DNA of 64,000 bases from M3007 sp031425155 (GCA_031425155.1 JANPIV010000079.1:55948-119947); one strand, 5' to 3'. Positions 16,265 to 25,644 are shown, numbered from the stretch's first letter. Made by a program: numbers and translations. Notes: generated by a model not told the origin, from the sequence alone.

Positions 16265-17023
16265 ATGTCACAAATAACGCCCACCAAAGTCCCCCGTTTG
16301 CTCGACCCCAAAGAACCCGTTTTCCTGGATGGCCCGCAGCCCCGCGTGTTCGAATTATGGTATGCCTTCCAAGTCTTTTGGGAATTTGTGCGTGGCTTTC
16401 GGGCCTTACATTTCGTGGGGCCATGCGTCACGGTGTTTGGCTCGGCCCGTTTTAAGGAAGGCCACCGCTACTATGAGGCGGCGCGGGCCATCAGCGCACG
16501 CATTTCTACCGATTTAGGTTTTACCATTATGACCGGCGGCGGCCCCGGTATTATGGAGGCGGCCAATCGCGGTGCGCGCGAAGCAAATGGTCCCTCGGTA
16601 GGTTGCAATATCCAGTTACCACACGAGCAATCCGCCAATGTCTATCTGGACAAGTTTGTCAACATTCGCTTCTTTTTTGTGCGTAAAATGCTGTTAATCA
16701 AGTATTCTTACGCTTTTGTCATTATGCCGGGCGGCTTCGGTACGATGGATGAGTTTTTTGAAATTTTGACGCTGGTACAAACCGGGAAAGTCCACAATTT
16801 CCCGATCGTCATCATGGGCATGGACTATTATCAACCACTGCTCGACTACATTAAATTCATGGCGGCGGAAGGCACTATCTCGCCCACCGACCTCGATTTA
16901 CTGCTTTTTACCGACGACACGGATGCTGCGCTGGAGCACATTCGGCAGTATATTTCTGGAAATTACAAAGTGGTGAAACGACGCCCGTTGCGTCCAAGTT
17001 GGTGGCTGTTTGAGAAAGCCTGA
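16265..17023 (+). CDS. LOG-family protein (lysine decarboxylase-like fold)
   Basis: The start is taken at 16265 (MSQITPTKVPRLLDPKEP), giving 252 residues; an in-frame ATG at 16181 would add 28. It has a Rossmann-like fold with VTVFGSARFKEGHRYYEAA, TGGGPGIMEAANRGA and the family signature MPGGFGTMDEFFE (about 153-165). LOG proteins are nucleoside-5'-monophosphate phosphoribohydrolases, which release the base and ribose 5-phosphate, best known from cytokinin activation. In bacteria the physiological substrate is often unknown. It is divergent from obgE. Confidence 0.85.
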   Translation: MSQITPTKVPRLLDPKEPVFLDGPQPRVFELWYAFQVFWEFVRGFRALHFVGPCVTVFGSARFKEGHRYYEAARAISARISTDLGFTIMTGGGPGIMEAANRGAREANGPSVGCNIQLPHEQSANVYLDKFVNIRFFFVRKMLLIKYSYAFVIMPGGFGTMDEFFEILTLVQTGKVHNFPIVIMGMDYYQPLLDYIKFMAAEGTISPTDLDLLLFTDDTDAALEHIRQYISGNYKVVKRRPLRPSWWLFEKA

Positions 17024-17025
17024 CC

Positions 17026-17113
17026 GTACCGGCGGGTTCAGCCGCCGACTAAAATAACTTTACGGCGGCTGAACCCATCGGCACCGTTAGTCGGCGGCTG
17101 AACCCGCCGGTAC
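17026..17113. repeat. Long perfect inverted repeat between LOG gene and radA
   Basis: Perfect 27-base arms (17026-17052 starting GTACCGGCGGGTTCAGCCGC, and 17087-17113) with a central copy of CGGCGGCTGAACCC in the spacer. It sits between the stops of two converging genes and could end both transcripts. One 22-base arm is repeated at 5542-5563, so it belongs to a dispersed family. Confidence 0.75.
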
Positions 17114-17114
17114 A

Positions 17115-18497
17115 TTAAGTGAACAAGGCCGTTTTTAATTCCTCCACCTTGCCCAGCGTATAAATACGGATGCCAAAACGTTTGGTATCAATGCCCTTCA
17201 TCCCGTATTTGGACACATAAATTTCTTTGAAACCCAGCCGGTCGGCTTCGGTGATGCGCTGCTCCAGGCGGGTGACGGTACGAATTTCGCCGGAAAGGCC
17301 GACCTCGCCCGCAAAACAGACGTCGGAAGGGACGCTGACATCCTGTAGGGAAGAGATGAGCGAAGCCACGATGGCCAAATCCAGGGCCGGATCATCCACC
17401 CGAATACCTCCGGCGAGATTGAGAAACACATCGTTCATGCTGAAAAAATAACCACAGCGTTTTTCCAGCACCGCCAGCAGCATCTGCAACCGGCGCATAT
17501 CGAAACCAGTGGCCGACCGCTGAGGAGTGCCGTACACCGATTTGCTCACCAATGCCTGCGTTTCGATCAGCATGGGCCGCATCCCTTCCATCGTGGCGGC
17601 GACCGAACAACCGCTCAATTCTTCATCTTTTTGGCTGAGCAGCAATTCGGAAGGGTTGCTCACCTCGCGCAGCCCGCCCGATTGCATTTCATAAATGCCC
17701 ATTTCGTCGGTACTGCCAAAACGGTTTTTCAGGGTACGCAGGATGCGGTAAGTGTTATGCCGGTCGCCTTCGAATTGCAGTACACAGTCCACAATATGTT
17801 CCAGCAATTTCGGTCCGGCGATCTCGCCTTCCTTATTGATGTGGCCAATTAAAAATATGGGAATATTGGTCTCTTTAGCAAAACGCAGCAGTTCGCCCGC
17901 ACATTCGCGCACCTGCGCAATGCCGCCCGGCGCACTATCCAGATGCGGCGTATTCATGGTCTGGATAGAATCTATAATCATCAGTTGGGGCTGCAATTCC
18001 TGGGCCTGTTGCAGCACTTTCGTGGTGTTGGTCTCGGTCAGGATATAACATTCGCTTTTAAAAACCCCCACCCGGTCGGCGCGCATCTTGATCTGTTCTT
18101 CGCTTTCTTCCCCGCTGACGTACAGGATTTTAGCGGGCAATTGCATGGCGACTTGTAACAGCAGCGTACTCTTCCCGATGCCCGGCTGACCACCGATCAG
18201 CACCAGCGAGCCGGGCACAATCCCTCCGCCCAGCACCCGATTGAGTTCCTCGTCGGGTGTGGCAATGCGCACCGTGTGACCCGTTTGAATATGGCTGAGT
18301 TGGACGGCTTTGGGAGAGTCGGATTTGCCATTCGTTGGGGAAGCCCACGACCGCCGCTTCTCTTCGCTGGCCGTTTCCTTTTGGATCAGTTCTTCCTGAT
18401 AGGTATTCCACTCGCCGCAATGCGGACATTTACCAATCCACTTGGGAGCGGACGCGCCACAATTAGAGCAAAAAAAGATGGTGCGGGCTTTGGCCAT
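17115..18497 (-). CDS. radA: DNA repair protein RadA
   Basis: A 460-residue protein of normal length. It has an N-terminal C4 zinc finger (CSNCGASAPKWIGKCPHCGEW), a RecA-like ATPase with Walker A GGQPGIGKSTLL (about 100), the RadA-specific KNRFG motif (LKNRFGSTDEMGIYEM), and a C-terminal Lon-protease-like domain. RadA drives branch migration and processing of recombination intermediates. It is the last gene on this strand before the palindrome at 17026. Confidence 0.95.
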   Translation of the reverse strand: MAKARTIFFCSNCGASAPKWIGKCPHCGEWNTYQEELIQKETASEEKRRSWASPTNGKSDSPKAVQLSHIQTGHTVRIATPDEELNRVLGGGIVPGSLVLIGGQPGIGKSTLLLQVAMQLPAKILYVSGEESEEQIKMRADRVGVFKSECYILTETNTTKVLQQAQELQPQLMIIDSIQTMNTPHLDSAPGGIAQVRECAGELLRFAKETNIPIFLIGHINKEGEIAGPKLLEHIVDCVLQFEGDRHNTYRILRTLKNRFGSTDEMGIYEMQSGGLREVSNPSELLLSQKDEELSGCSVAATMEGMRPMLIETQALVSKSVYGTPQRSATGFDMRRLQMLLAVLEKRCGYFFSMNDVFLNLAGGIRVDDPALDLAIVASLISSLQDVSVPSDVCFAGEVGLSGEIRTVTRLEQRITEADRLGFKEIYVSKYGMKGIDTKRFGIRIYTLGKVEELKTALFT

Positions 18498-18565
18498 AGG
18501 GTTATAATGTGGTCAATGAATGTATCCCGATAGAATCGGAACAGGTTTTGGTCAATATTCCTAGA

Positions 18566-18910
18566 TCAAGCTACTGCGTAGCCCGTAAAGGGCCGTTTAT
18601 AAGGCGCGTGGAAAGCCAGCACGATGTCCTGCTTTGGAATACCTTGTGCTTCTAATTCGCCCACAAGGTCATAGTCAGTAGCATCTTCTTGTACCCAGAT
18701 TTTATTATTTTTAATGTCAATATGAAAAACACAAAAATGGATGCGTTTCAATTCTTCTTTCCAGCCAGTGCGGTAAAGCATATAGCTATCGCGTTCTGAA
18801 TCAAAGATCAACTGATAACCAGGTTCCGGGTTATTTACTGGAATACGGGTTTGCGCATATTCCCGAAGGATACTTTTGACGATAGACCGGTATTTTTCTA
18901 TATTATCCAT
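18566..18910 (-). CDS. xisI: XisI-like protein
   Basis: The protein has 114 residues and full length for the XisI family (fdxN-element excision controlling factor): MDNIEKYRSIVKSILREYAQ, YQLIFDSERDSYMLYRTGW and GIPKQDIVLAFHAPYKRPFT are family-typical. In heterocystous cyanobacteria XisI works with XisH to control the XisF recombinase. Here no recombinase is nearby. It overlaps the end of xisH by 13 bases, so the pair is translationally coupled. The local base composition is more A/T-rich than the flanks, consistent with acquisition. Confidence 0.85.
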   Translation of the reverse strand: MDNIEKYRSIVKSILREYAQTRIPVNNPEPGYQLIFDSERDSYMLYRTGWKEELKRIHFCVFHIDIKNNKIWVQEDATDYDLVGELEAQGIPKQDIVLAFHAPYKRPFTGYAVA

Positions 18911-19314
18911 GAAGTAATTGTTTTTTGCAACGGATTGAATACCAATATCTTGATGTTTTCTTCGGCAATAAGTTCGACGTAAAACGGTCTTGCTGAAATT
19001 TCCGTAAACACGTCTTCGGGAATGGCCAAAAACAAAATTTGTTCAGGATCAGTCTTCGCAATACCCCTACGGTATATTCTAAATTGACCATACGCTTGAT
19101 GAAAGTCATAAGTCAGCGAACGACTGAGAAAACTCTTCACCTCCACCAAAATCTTGTCGGTACCACGTTCAGCACAAATCAACTTTTCTGCCCCGAGATC
19201 AATTTCCATCGGTGCACGATCATCAATATCTAAGTAATATGGATCGTGCGTAATCTGCCAGCCATCTTTAACAAGTGCTTGCCGGACATGATCGTGGTAT
19301 AAGTCTCTGGCCAT
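18898..19314 (-). CDS. xisH: XisH-like protein with PD-(D/E)xK-like core
   Basis: A 138-residue protein of the XisH family. It starts MARDLYHDHVRQALVKDGWQ, followed by MEIDLGAEKLICAERGTDK and ILVEVKSF. The spaced D (IDLG) and ExK (EVK) residues fit the restriction-nuclease-like fold predicted for this family. It forms a coupled two-gene unit with xisI. A TAttTTCG word lies about 24 bases upstream as a possible -7 element. The biochemical role of XisH outside cyanobacteria is not established. A defence or DNA-rearrangement role is an inference only. Confidence 0.85.
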   Translation of the reverse strand: MARDLYHDHVRQALVKDGWQITHDPYYLDIDDRAPMEIDLGAEKLICAERGTDKILVEVKSFLSRSLTYDFHQAYGQFRIYRRGIAKTDPEQILFLAIPEDVFTEISARPFYVELIAEENIKILVFNPLQKTITSWII

Positions 19315-19383
19315 GCTGGTATTTTGCTGCGAAAATAAAGATTTTTCCCTTACAATCCCTCTTTTAAAACAAAAAATATCATA

Positions 19384-21909
19384 TTAAAAGAACAAAGCGT
19401 TGGAAAACAGCACCTTGCCTTCCTGCCAAAAACTACGGAACAGCGGATTATCCACGAAATAGACCATTTGGCCCTGTCCCATGCGCTGAATAGCCGCGAT
19501 AGGTGTATTTTTCAGGCGTGGTTTTACCCGGCTACCGATAAAGCCGTAGGACTGATAGTCATTGTCCAGATAAACGGCCGTGGCTAACTTGTTCGACATT
19601 TCGTAGGCATCGCTATTGATTTTGAGACTGAAATACTGGTCGCCCAAGCCATAAGCCAGTGGATTGGTCGTGTCCACTTTAGCCTTTAATATAGCCCCCG
19701 GCAGCTGGTCACTGATGCCATCCCGTTCGCGGGCCAGGTAGGGTTTGGGCACACGGCTCGTATCTTTTTTGGCCTCCTCTTTGAGTTTCAATTCAAACCC
19801 GTCTTTGCCGGCAAAAGCCTTTACCCCGCCGTCGAAAGCAATGATGCGTCCGCCGGCCTGCACCCAGTCTTTGAGCACGGTCATTTGCCGGTCCGTCAGA
19901 CTATAGGAGCCATTGGGGAAGATCAGGGTGTTATAATCGCTCAGATTTACGCGGTGCAGCCTGTCCACAGGCAACGTGGTCACCGGGTAATTGATCTCAT
20001 GCTCAAAGAAAAACCAGGTATGACCGAAAGAATTATCGTCCACATCGTCCCCATAAACGATGGCGGCTTTTGGTTGCTGCACCTGGGCAAAAGCTTCCGA
20101 TCCAAAATCATTGCCCTTGGTTGAATAACCCGAATACATCGGGTGGATAAGGACATTGTTTTGGGTCGCTGCAGCCATTACGATGCTGTCCAGACTGGCA
20201 ATATTGCCCCGATTATCTGCCCGCACAATTACGTAACTGCCTGCGCCAAACTGTTGGTCTGTCATCGCAAAAGGCCGGGTAGCATAGCGCACTTTTACGC
20301 CTTTTTGTAACACTGCGCCGATGAAAGCCGCCTCCGCAATGGACTTACGATGCACACACCAGGCATAAGGGGCAATCGTGACGTGATTTGCCGGGGTTTT
20401 GTAAATGTCCCTGGGTTTTCTGGGTTCCATCTTTTCTTTCAAAGCATACGCATCCAGACCGTAAGCATACGGCAACGCCCAGGCCGTAATATCATAAGTG
20501 AGAGAATCCGACAAGCGCGGGTTGGGCTCGAACAGGGCTTCCATCAAGGTGGATTTTGGCTGATAAGCACTGATTATCAAGTCATTGGGATTCAGAGAAA
20601 CGCTGCTCTCTTTACCGCTCCGATAGTCAAATGCTTTCACCCCGGACGCACCTGCACCCACCCGGCCATACCGTATTTGATGGCGATCGAGGAGTTGGCA
20701 GAGCATATTTACCTTGTTGGGGTCGTTCCCCTCCCGAATCACGAAGGCCTGGTACTGGCCCTGCGGCTGGGTCGTGGAACGGATATAATAGTTGTGAAAA
20801 TTTTCTACCAGTTTCGCGGCGTTTTTGCTGGCCGTCTCGATGGTAGATCGGCTGGTGGTCAGGTGGTGCTGAATGCGGTCATAGAGGGTGAGCGTATCCC
20901 TGAAACTGTTGATGATACTACGCCCGGCACTGGAATTGCCCGCCTGCTCGTAGGTCATGCCGATGGCTCCGTTAAACATCGGATAGGTATCGCCATAAGA
21001 GGGATAAAACAGGTCGAATACTTCTTTGGTAAAATACAACCAACCGTTCGCGTCAAAATAGCGGGCGTGATTTTTCCCGATCTGGGTCTGGAAATCGCGC
21101 TGCCAGGGCGTGATAAAATCGTGCATCGGCTCGGCAGCCGGGGCAAAATAGTAAGGATTGTCTACAGATTGCTCGTGCAAATCAGCGTGGACATGGGGCA
21201 ACCAGCGTTGATAGATCACCAGTCGCTGCTGGGTCTCGACCTGGGTGGCCCAGGCCCAGTCGCGGTTGAGATCGTAGTAATAATGATTGGGGCGACCGCC
21301 GGGCCAGGGCTCCCGATGTTCGCGGGAGTCGGGGTTGGGATTGACGAGCAGGTTGCTCACCTGCCGGTTCCAGCTGGTGTAGCGGTCATAGCCGTCGGGA
21401 TTGAGTGACGGGTCGAGGATTACTACGGTGTTTTTGAGCCATTCGCGCACTTCCGGTTCCGTCTGCGTGGCCAATTGATAGGCCAAAATGGGGCTGCATT
21501 CTGCGCCGGAAGGTTCGTTACCATGCACACTCATGCTCAACCAGACGATGGCAATTGGATTGGTCAGATCAACCAAACCATCGGCCAGGCCCGCCAGACT
21601 CAGGTTATTGACCCGAATTTGCTCCAAGCGCGCCAGGTTTTCCGGGGAAGAGAAATAGGCCACCTGCAAGGGCCGCCCTTCATTGGTCAGCCCATATTTT
21701 TCCAGCCGCATGGTGGTGGGCGCATTGGTAGCCAGGTACTCGAAATAGTCGTTGAGCTGGGCGTGGGGCGTGAACTGTTCGCCGCGCTTGAAAGGAAAAA
21801 AATCGTCGGGGGATTGGAGGGGTTTGATCGTGGAAACGCCGGTTTGGGCAAAAAGAGGGGCGTTTGGCAGCAGCAAGGCCAGAACAAGGAGCGGAAAAAA
21901 TACTTTCAT
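19384..21909 (-). CDS. Secreted M14 zinc carboxypeptidase
   Basis: The protein has 841 residues with signal peptide (MKVFFPLLVLALLLPNAPLFA-). The M14 peptidase domain spans about residues 45-390. Zinc ligands are SMSVHGNEPSGAE (His129, Glu132) and a His in LPHVHADLHEQ (about 239-245). The candidate catalytic Glu321 is in GMTYEQAG. The C-terminal half includes a GATase-like alpha/beta region (TLIFPNGSYSLTDRQM). No T9SS sorting domain is seen at the end (VLFSNALFF), so it is probably periplasmic. It is transcribed alone, downstream of the lipA terminator. Confidence 0.85.
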   Translation of the reverse strand: MKVFFPLLVLALLLPNAPLFAQTGVSTIKPLQSPDDFFPFKRGEQFTPHAQLNDYFEYLATNAPTTMRLEKYGLTNEGRPLQVAYFSSPENLARLEQIRVNNLSLAGLADGLVDLTNPIAIVWLSMSVHGNEPSGAECSPILAYQLATQTEPEVREWLKNTVVILDPSLNPDGYDRYTSWNRQVSNLLVNPNPDSREHREPWPGGRPNHYYYDLNRDWAWATQVETQQRLVIYQRWLPHVHADLHEQSVDNPYYFAPAAEPMHDFITPWQRDFQTQIGKNHARYFDANGWLYFTKEVFDLFYPSYGDTYPMFNGAIGMTYEQAGNSSAGRSIINSFRDTLTLYDRIQHHLTTSRSTIETASKNAAKLVENFHNYYIRSTTQPQGQYQAFVIREGNDPNKVNMLCQLLDRHQIRYGRVGAGASGVKAFDYRSGKESSVSLNPNDLIISAYQPKSTLMEALFEPNPRLSDSLTYDITAWALPYAYGLDAYALKEKMEPRKPRDIYKTPANHVTIAPYAWCVHRKSIAEAAFIGAVLQKGVKVRYATRPFAMTDQQFGAGSYVIVRADNRGNIASLDSIVMAAATQNNVLIHPMYSGYSTKGNDFGSEAFAQVQQPKAAIVYGDDVDDNSFGHTWFFFEHEINYPVTTLPVDRLHRVNLSDYNTLIFPNGSYSLTDRQMTVLKDWVQAGGRIIAFDGGVKAFAGKDGFELKLKEEAKKDTSRVPKPYLARERDGISDQLPGAILKAKVDTTNPLAYGLGDQYFSLKINSDAYEMSNKLATAVYLDNDYQSYGFIGSRVKPRLKNTPIAAIQRMGQGQMVYFVDNPLFRSFWQEGKVLFSNALFF

Positions 21910-22097
21910 ACAAACGGTGGAAAGAGCGGATAAAGCGAGAAGTAAGATAATAAAATATTGGCAGTCAATATTTTATAGACAAACCCATTTTTCCACTCTT
22001 TTCACGAATCAGCAATCAGCTGGACGATGGATTTGTACAGAGGCAAACATCGGATTTTTTTGGAGAAAAGTAGTTTCAGGTTTTGCAATGGCCATTG

Positions 22098-22137
22098 ATA
22101 AAAGCGGGCGGCTGATCTTTCCGATCAACCGCCCGCC
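22098..22137 (-). terminator. Terminator after lipA
   Basis: On the minus strand a GC-rich stem GCGGGCGG-TGATC / GATCA-CCGCCCGC type hairpin (22137-22104) is followed by CTTTTATC. It lies 35 bases after the lipA stop. Confidence 0.7.
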
Positions 22138-22171
22138 TTAAAAACAAAGAACCTAAATGTCTGGCTTTACT

Positions 22172-23065
22172 TCAAAAAACATGCTTTTCCGCGTGATAAC
22201 TTGACCGCACCAAAGGCCCGCTTTCTACATAAAGTAGCCCTTTTTGCAAACCCACTTCTTTATATTCGGCAAACACATCCGGGTGAACATATTCCGCCAC
22301 GGCCAGGTGCATTTTGGTGGGTTGCAAATATTGGCCGATGGTCAGAATATCACAACCATGGGCCACGAGGTCGTCCATCGTTTGGAACACCTCTGCTTTG
22401 GTTTCGCCCAAGCCGACCATAATGCCGGTTTTGGTGCGTTTCCCGTAATTTTTGATGCGTTGTATTTGTTCCAGACTGCGTTCGTATTTCGCCTGCGGAC
22501 GCACCAGCCGATAGAGGCGCGGCACGGTTTCCATGTTGTGGCTCACCACTTCCTGTCCGGCGGAGATCATGCGTTCCAAGGCTTCCCAGTTCGCTTTGGT
22601 GTCGGGAATAAGCGTCTCGATGGTCGTGTCCGGACTGAGCTGTTTTACCGCGCGTACCGTCTCATACCAGATTTCTGCGCCCCGGTCTTTTAGTTCGTCG
22701 CGATTCACGGAGGTGATCACCGCGTGTTTTACTTTCATTAGCCAAATCGCCTCGGCCACTCGACGCGGTTCGTCGGTGTCATATTCATTGGGGCGGCCCG
22801 TTTTCACGGCACAAAAAGAACAGGAACGCGTGCAGACATTGCCCAAAATCATGAAAGTCGCGGTGCCTGCGCCCCAGCATTCGCCCATATTGGGGCAATT
22901 GCCGCTTTGGCAAATAGTGTGGAGTTTATAATCATCCACCACGCTGCGGACATGGCGGTAGTTTTCGCCCATCGGCAGGCGCACTTTGAGCCAGTCAGGG
23001 CGTTTGGGGCGAGCGTCTTTGGCAGAAGCCGCAACGGTAGTATCGAGAATGGGCAGTTCGAGCAT
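22172..23065 (-). CDS. lipA: Lipoyl synthase
   Basis: The start is taken at 23065 (MLELPILDTTVAASAKDARP), giving 297 residues; the frame is open 7 codons further. It is a radical-SAM enzyme that inserts two sulfurs into octanoyl chains bound to lipoyl domains. The auxiliary-cluster cysteines are in CQSGNCPNMGECWGAGTATF and the radical-SAM motif is CTRSCSFCAV. The C-terminal RSSYHAEKHVF supplies the serine of the auxiliary cluster. It follows a probable outer-membrane protein gene closely on the same strand. Confidence 0.95.
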   Translation of the reverse strand: MLELPILDTTVAASAKDARPKRPDWLKVRLPMGENYRHVRSVVDDYKLHTICQSGNCPNMGECWGAGTATFMILGNVCTRSCSFCAVKTGRPNEYDTDEPRRVAEAIWLMKVKHAVITSVNRDELKDRGAEIWYETVRAVKQLSPDTTIETLIPDTKANWEALERMISAGQEVVSHNMETVPRLYRLVRPQAKYERSLEQIQRIKNYGKRTKTGIMVGLGETKAEVFQTMDDLVAHGCDILTIGQYLQPTKMHLAVAEYVHPDVFAEYKEVGLQKGLLYVESGPLVRSSYHAEKHVF

Positions 23066-23089
23066 GGTCAGGTGGCGAAACGGCATTTG

Positions 23090-23863
23090 CTATCGCCGCT
23101 TACCAAACTGCAAATTTAAAAAGAAGTTGAAAAACACCTGCCGATTCTCTTCGGTTACGAGAATAGGTGCTCGCTTAGTGAAAGCATCCACCATCAGACC
23201 AATTTCGAGGGCCTTCACAAACTCGTCGAAAGCACCCCAGTCCATGTGAAAAGCGATAGAAGCATTGGCACCCGGCAGCAATCCCAATTGGCCAAAGCCT
23301 TTGGTGAACGCCGAGGCACCCAGAATATGGGTATTATCCAAAAATATATTGGCATTATCCTCCTCCGAATACCGCTCATGTACCACCCGCACGGAGCCGG
23401 GCGATTCCCCTACGCGACCCAGCACCAGGTAATAAGGTTTGAGCAAGCCCAGGGTCGGCCCGAAAGCGTAACTCATGCCCAGCGCAACGCCTTTCTGACG
23501 GGCCTTTTCGGAGTAATAGCGTTTCACGCCCCAGCCAGTCCGCAGGGCAAAAAGGTTGTTTTGTTTGCCAAATACATACGGCCGGAAAGAGCGGGTCGCG
23601 GAAGGCCCGGCACTCTGGCGTTGCTCTTTCGGGTGCTTGAGTTCACCTAAACTAATATGATAGTAGGTGGTTTTATAATATGTTTTCAGTTTGCCAAATT
23701 CCAAACCCGGCGCGAAACCATGATTGGTGCTGACCTTAAGATTGAATACCGTCTCGCGATTATAGACAATACCCAGGCCGGTGACTGGCGGTTTGAATCC
23801 CTGCGCTTCGACTCCAATGACCCCGGCGAGGAAAAAAATGGATAAGAATACTAGTCTCTGCAT
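23090..23863 (-). CDS. Secreted/outer-membrane-like protein of unknown function
   Basis: The protein has 257 residues with a clear signal peptide (MQRLVFLSIFFLAGVIGVEAQ). The mature part is rich in alternating aromatic/glycine beta strands (YYKTTYYHISLGEL, FALRTGWGVKRYYSE, GVALGMSYAFGPTLG) and ends in an aromatic-rich strand (VFFNFFLNLQFGKRR). This fits a small outer-membrane beta barrel. No family was recognised. A full Bacteroidota promoter lies just upstream, and lipA follows within 25 bases, so the two are likely co-transcribed. Confidence 0.65.
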   Translation of the reverse strand: MQRLVFLSIFFLAGVIGVEAQGFKPPVTGLGIVYNRETVFNLKVSTNHGFAPGLEFGKLKTYYKTTYYHISLGELKHPKEQRQSAGPSATRSFRPYVFGKQNNLFALRTGWGVKRYYSEKARQKGVALGMSYAFGPTLGLLKPYYLVLGRVGESPGSVRVVHERYSEEDNANIFLDNTHILGASAFTKGFGQLGLLPGANASIAFHMDWGAFDEFVKALEIGLMVDAFTKRAPILVTEENRQVFFNFFLNLQFGKRR

Positions 23864-23880
23864 GATCCGTGAATTTGCTC

Positions 23881-23910
23881 CAAAAATAGAAGTTTATGAA
23901 TTACTAACAA
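23881..23910 (-). promoter_or_regulatory. Promoter of the outer-membrane-like gene and lipA
   Basis: On the minus strand TTG (23910-23908) is separated by 19 bases from TAttTTTG (23888-23881), and the start codon follows 17 bases later. This matches the Bacteroidota housekeeping consensus. The rest of the 23911-24200 gap contains two TGGCCAAA words and no gene. Confidence 0.55.
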
Positions 23911-24200
23911 GGAAAACCTTTGGCAGTTGCATGACTTTGGCCAAGAATATACGGCGCGGCTATTTATGTCAATTAAAAAACCTGTTCCATTTGCCTGGCC
24001 AAATCTATTTAACAAACTTTTACTGGCCAAAACCCGCCAGATTTCGGAAATTTGCGCCGCCAAACCCGCCTTTTTGCCACCAACACCTCTTCATTTACGA
24101 AAAACTTCCCTCCACCGATTTTATTGGTTCGTGAGAAAAATTGACACCACGATTACGGTGTTTTATGTTCATCCTCTCACTACCCTCACCGATCCTACCT

Positions 24201-25625
24201 ATGCGCATGAAACAATTGACGCTTACCGCACTTTTCTTTTTTTTGCTGGGCATTTCGTCCACCTACGCCCAACTGACCATTAAAGTGACGGCCATTCCCG
24301 CCAACACGCCACCCGGCTCCAGCATTTATATTGCCGGTACGTTCAATAACTGGAATCCAGCCGACGCCACCAAAATCCTGACGCCGCTGGGTGGCGGACA
24401 GTTCAGTATTGTCCTCAATCCGCCGAATGGCACGGTGAAATTCAAATTCACCCGGGGTACTGGCTGGGCCACCGTAGAAGGCGACGCCAACGGTAATCAG
24501 CAACCCGACCACGAAACCACCTACAATGGTCAGGCCAAAACCGTGGAACTCCCCATTCTGACCTGGGAAGACTTGGAGGGCAATAATCCGGCCGGTTCGA
24601 CTGCCGCTGCCAATGTGCAAATATTGTCCACCAATTTCTCTATTCCGCAACTCAACCGCAGCCGCCGCATCTGGCTGTACCTGCCGCCTGATTATCAGAC
24701 CACGACCAAAAACTACCCGGTGCTGTACATGCAGGATGCGCAAAATCTGTTTGATGTGACCACCAGTTTTTCGGGAGAATGGGAGGTGGACGAAAGCCTG
24801 AACCAACTCTTCGCGCAGGGCGATTATGGCTGCATTGTGGTCGGTATTGATAACGGCGGTGCCTCGCGTCTGGATGAATATTCGCCCTGGGTAAACAGTG
24901 AATACAACGAAGGCGGCGAAGGCGATGAATACCTGGATTTTATGGTCAATACCCTGAAACCCTACATTGATGCGAACTATCGCACCTTGCCGGGCCGTAG
25001 CACGACGGGTCTGATGGGTAGCAGTATGGGCGGCCTCATTTCGATGTATGGCTTTTCGGAACGGCAGGACATATTCGGTAAAGCGGGTATTTTTTCTCCG
25101 GCCTTCTGGTTTGGCGGCACTAATCCGGCTGCGCACGTGGCTGCTCACCCCAAATTGGGTGCCTCACGCGTGTATTTCTTAGCAGGTGGTCAGGAGCCCG
25201 CCTCCGTCACGCAGAATATGCAGACGGTCGCCAACGCCATGACTACCGCCGGGTTCAACAGCAATGAAAAATACATCTTGACTCCCAGTGATGGCCAACA
25301 CTCCGAATGGTTTTGGGCCCGCGAATTCCCGGCGGCTTACCAGTGGCTTTTTGCCGGAGCGGTGAGTGCCACCGGCGAACCCAAAAGTGACAGCGAACTG
25401 CAAATTTTTCCCAATCCTGCCGGGTCTTCGGTCCGGATTGCAGGTTTGAAAGCAGGCCAAAAAGCAACCATCCAAATCGTGGGCAACGACGGTAAAATCT
25501 GGCGCGACACGACCGTAGTGGGCGATGCTCCACTCTATACGGGCGATCTACCCGCCGGGTTTTATGTGGTGCGGGTGAAAAAAAGTGGCGGCAAGTGGCA
25601 AAGTGTGAAAATGGTCCGGGAATAG
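24201..25625 (+). CDS. Exported esterase with starch-binding-like domain and T9SS signal
   Basis: Starting at 24201 or 24207 (MKQLTLTALFFFLLGISSTYAQ), about 475 residues. In order: signal peptide; a CBM20/CBM48-like beta-sandwich (residues 24-125, YIAGTFNNWNP, FKFTRGTGWATVEGD); an esterase-D-type alpha/beta hydrolase with nucleophile GSSMGG (about 272) and a late His in DGQHSEWFW; and a C-terminal type A Por sorting domain (IFPNPAGSSVRIAGL... GFYVVRVKK). It is therefore predicted to be secreted by T9SS and to deacylate an ester on or near glycans. A shorter paralogue without sorting domain is at 56673-57737. Confidence 0.85.
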   Translation: MRMKQLTLTALFFFLLGISSTYAQLTIKVTAIPANTPPGSSIYIAGTFNNWNPADATKILTPLGGGQFSIVLNPPNGTVKFKFTRGTGWATVEGDANGNQQPDHETTYNGQAKTVELPILTWEDLEGNNPAGSTAAANVQILSTNFSIPQLNRSRRIWLYLPPDYQTTTKNYPVLYMQDAQNLFDVTTSFSGEWEVDESLNQLFAQGDYGCIVVGIDNGGASRLDEYSPWVNSEYNEGGEGDEYLDFMVNTLKPYIDANYRTLPGRSTTGLMGSSMGGLISMYGFSERQDIFGKAGIFSPAFWFGGTNPAAHVAAHPKLGASRVYFLAGGQEPASVTQNMQTVANAMTTAGFNSNEKYILTPSDGQHSEWFWAREFPAAYQWLFAGAVSATGEPKSDSELQIFPNPAGSSVRIAGLKAGQKATIQIVGNDGKIWRDTTVVGDAPLYTGDLPAGFYVVRVKKSGGKWQSVKMVRE

Positions 25626-25644
25626 GCGAACCTTTCAGTTATAT

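Noticed and set aside
20350..21408. 352-codon plus-strand frame
   Set aside because: It is entirely antisense to the M14 peptidase, whose zinc-site motifs are clear.
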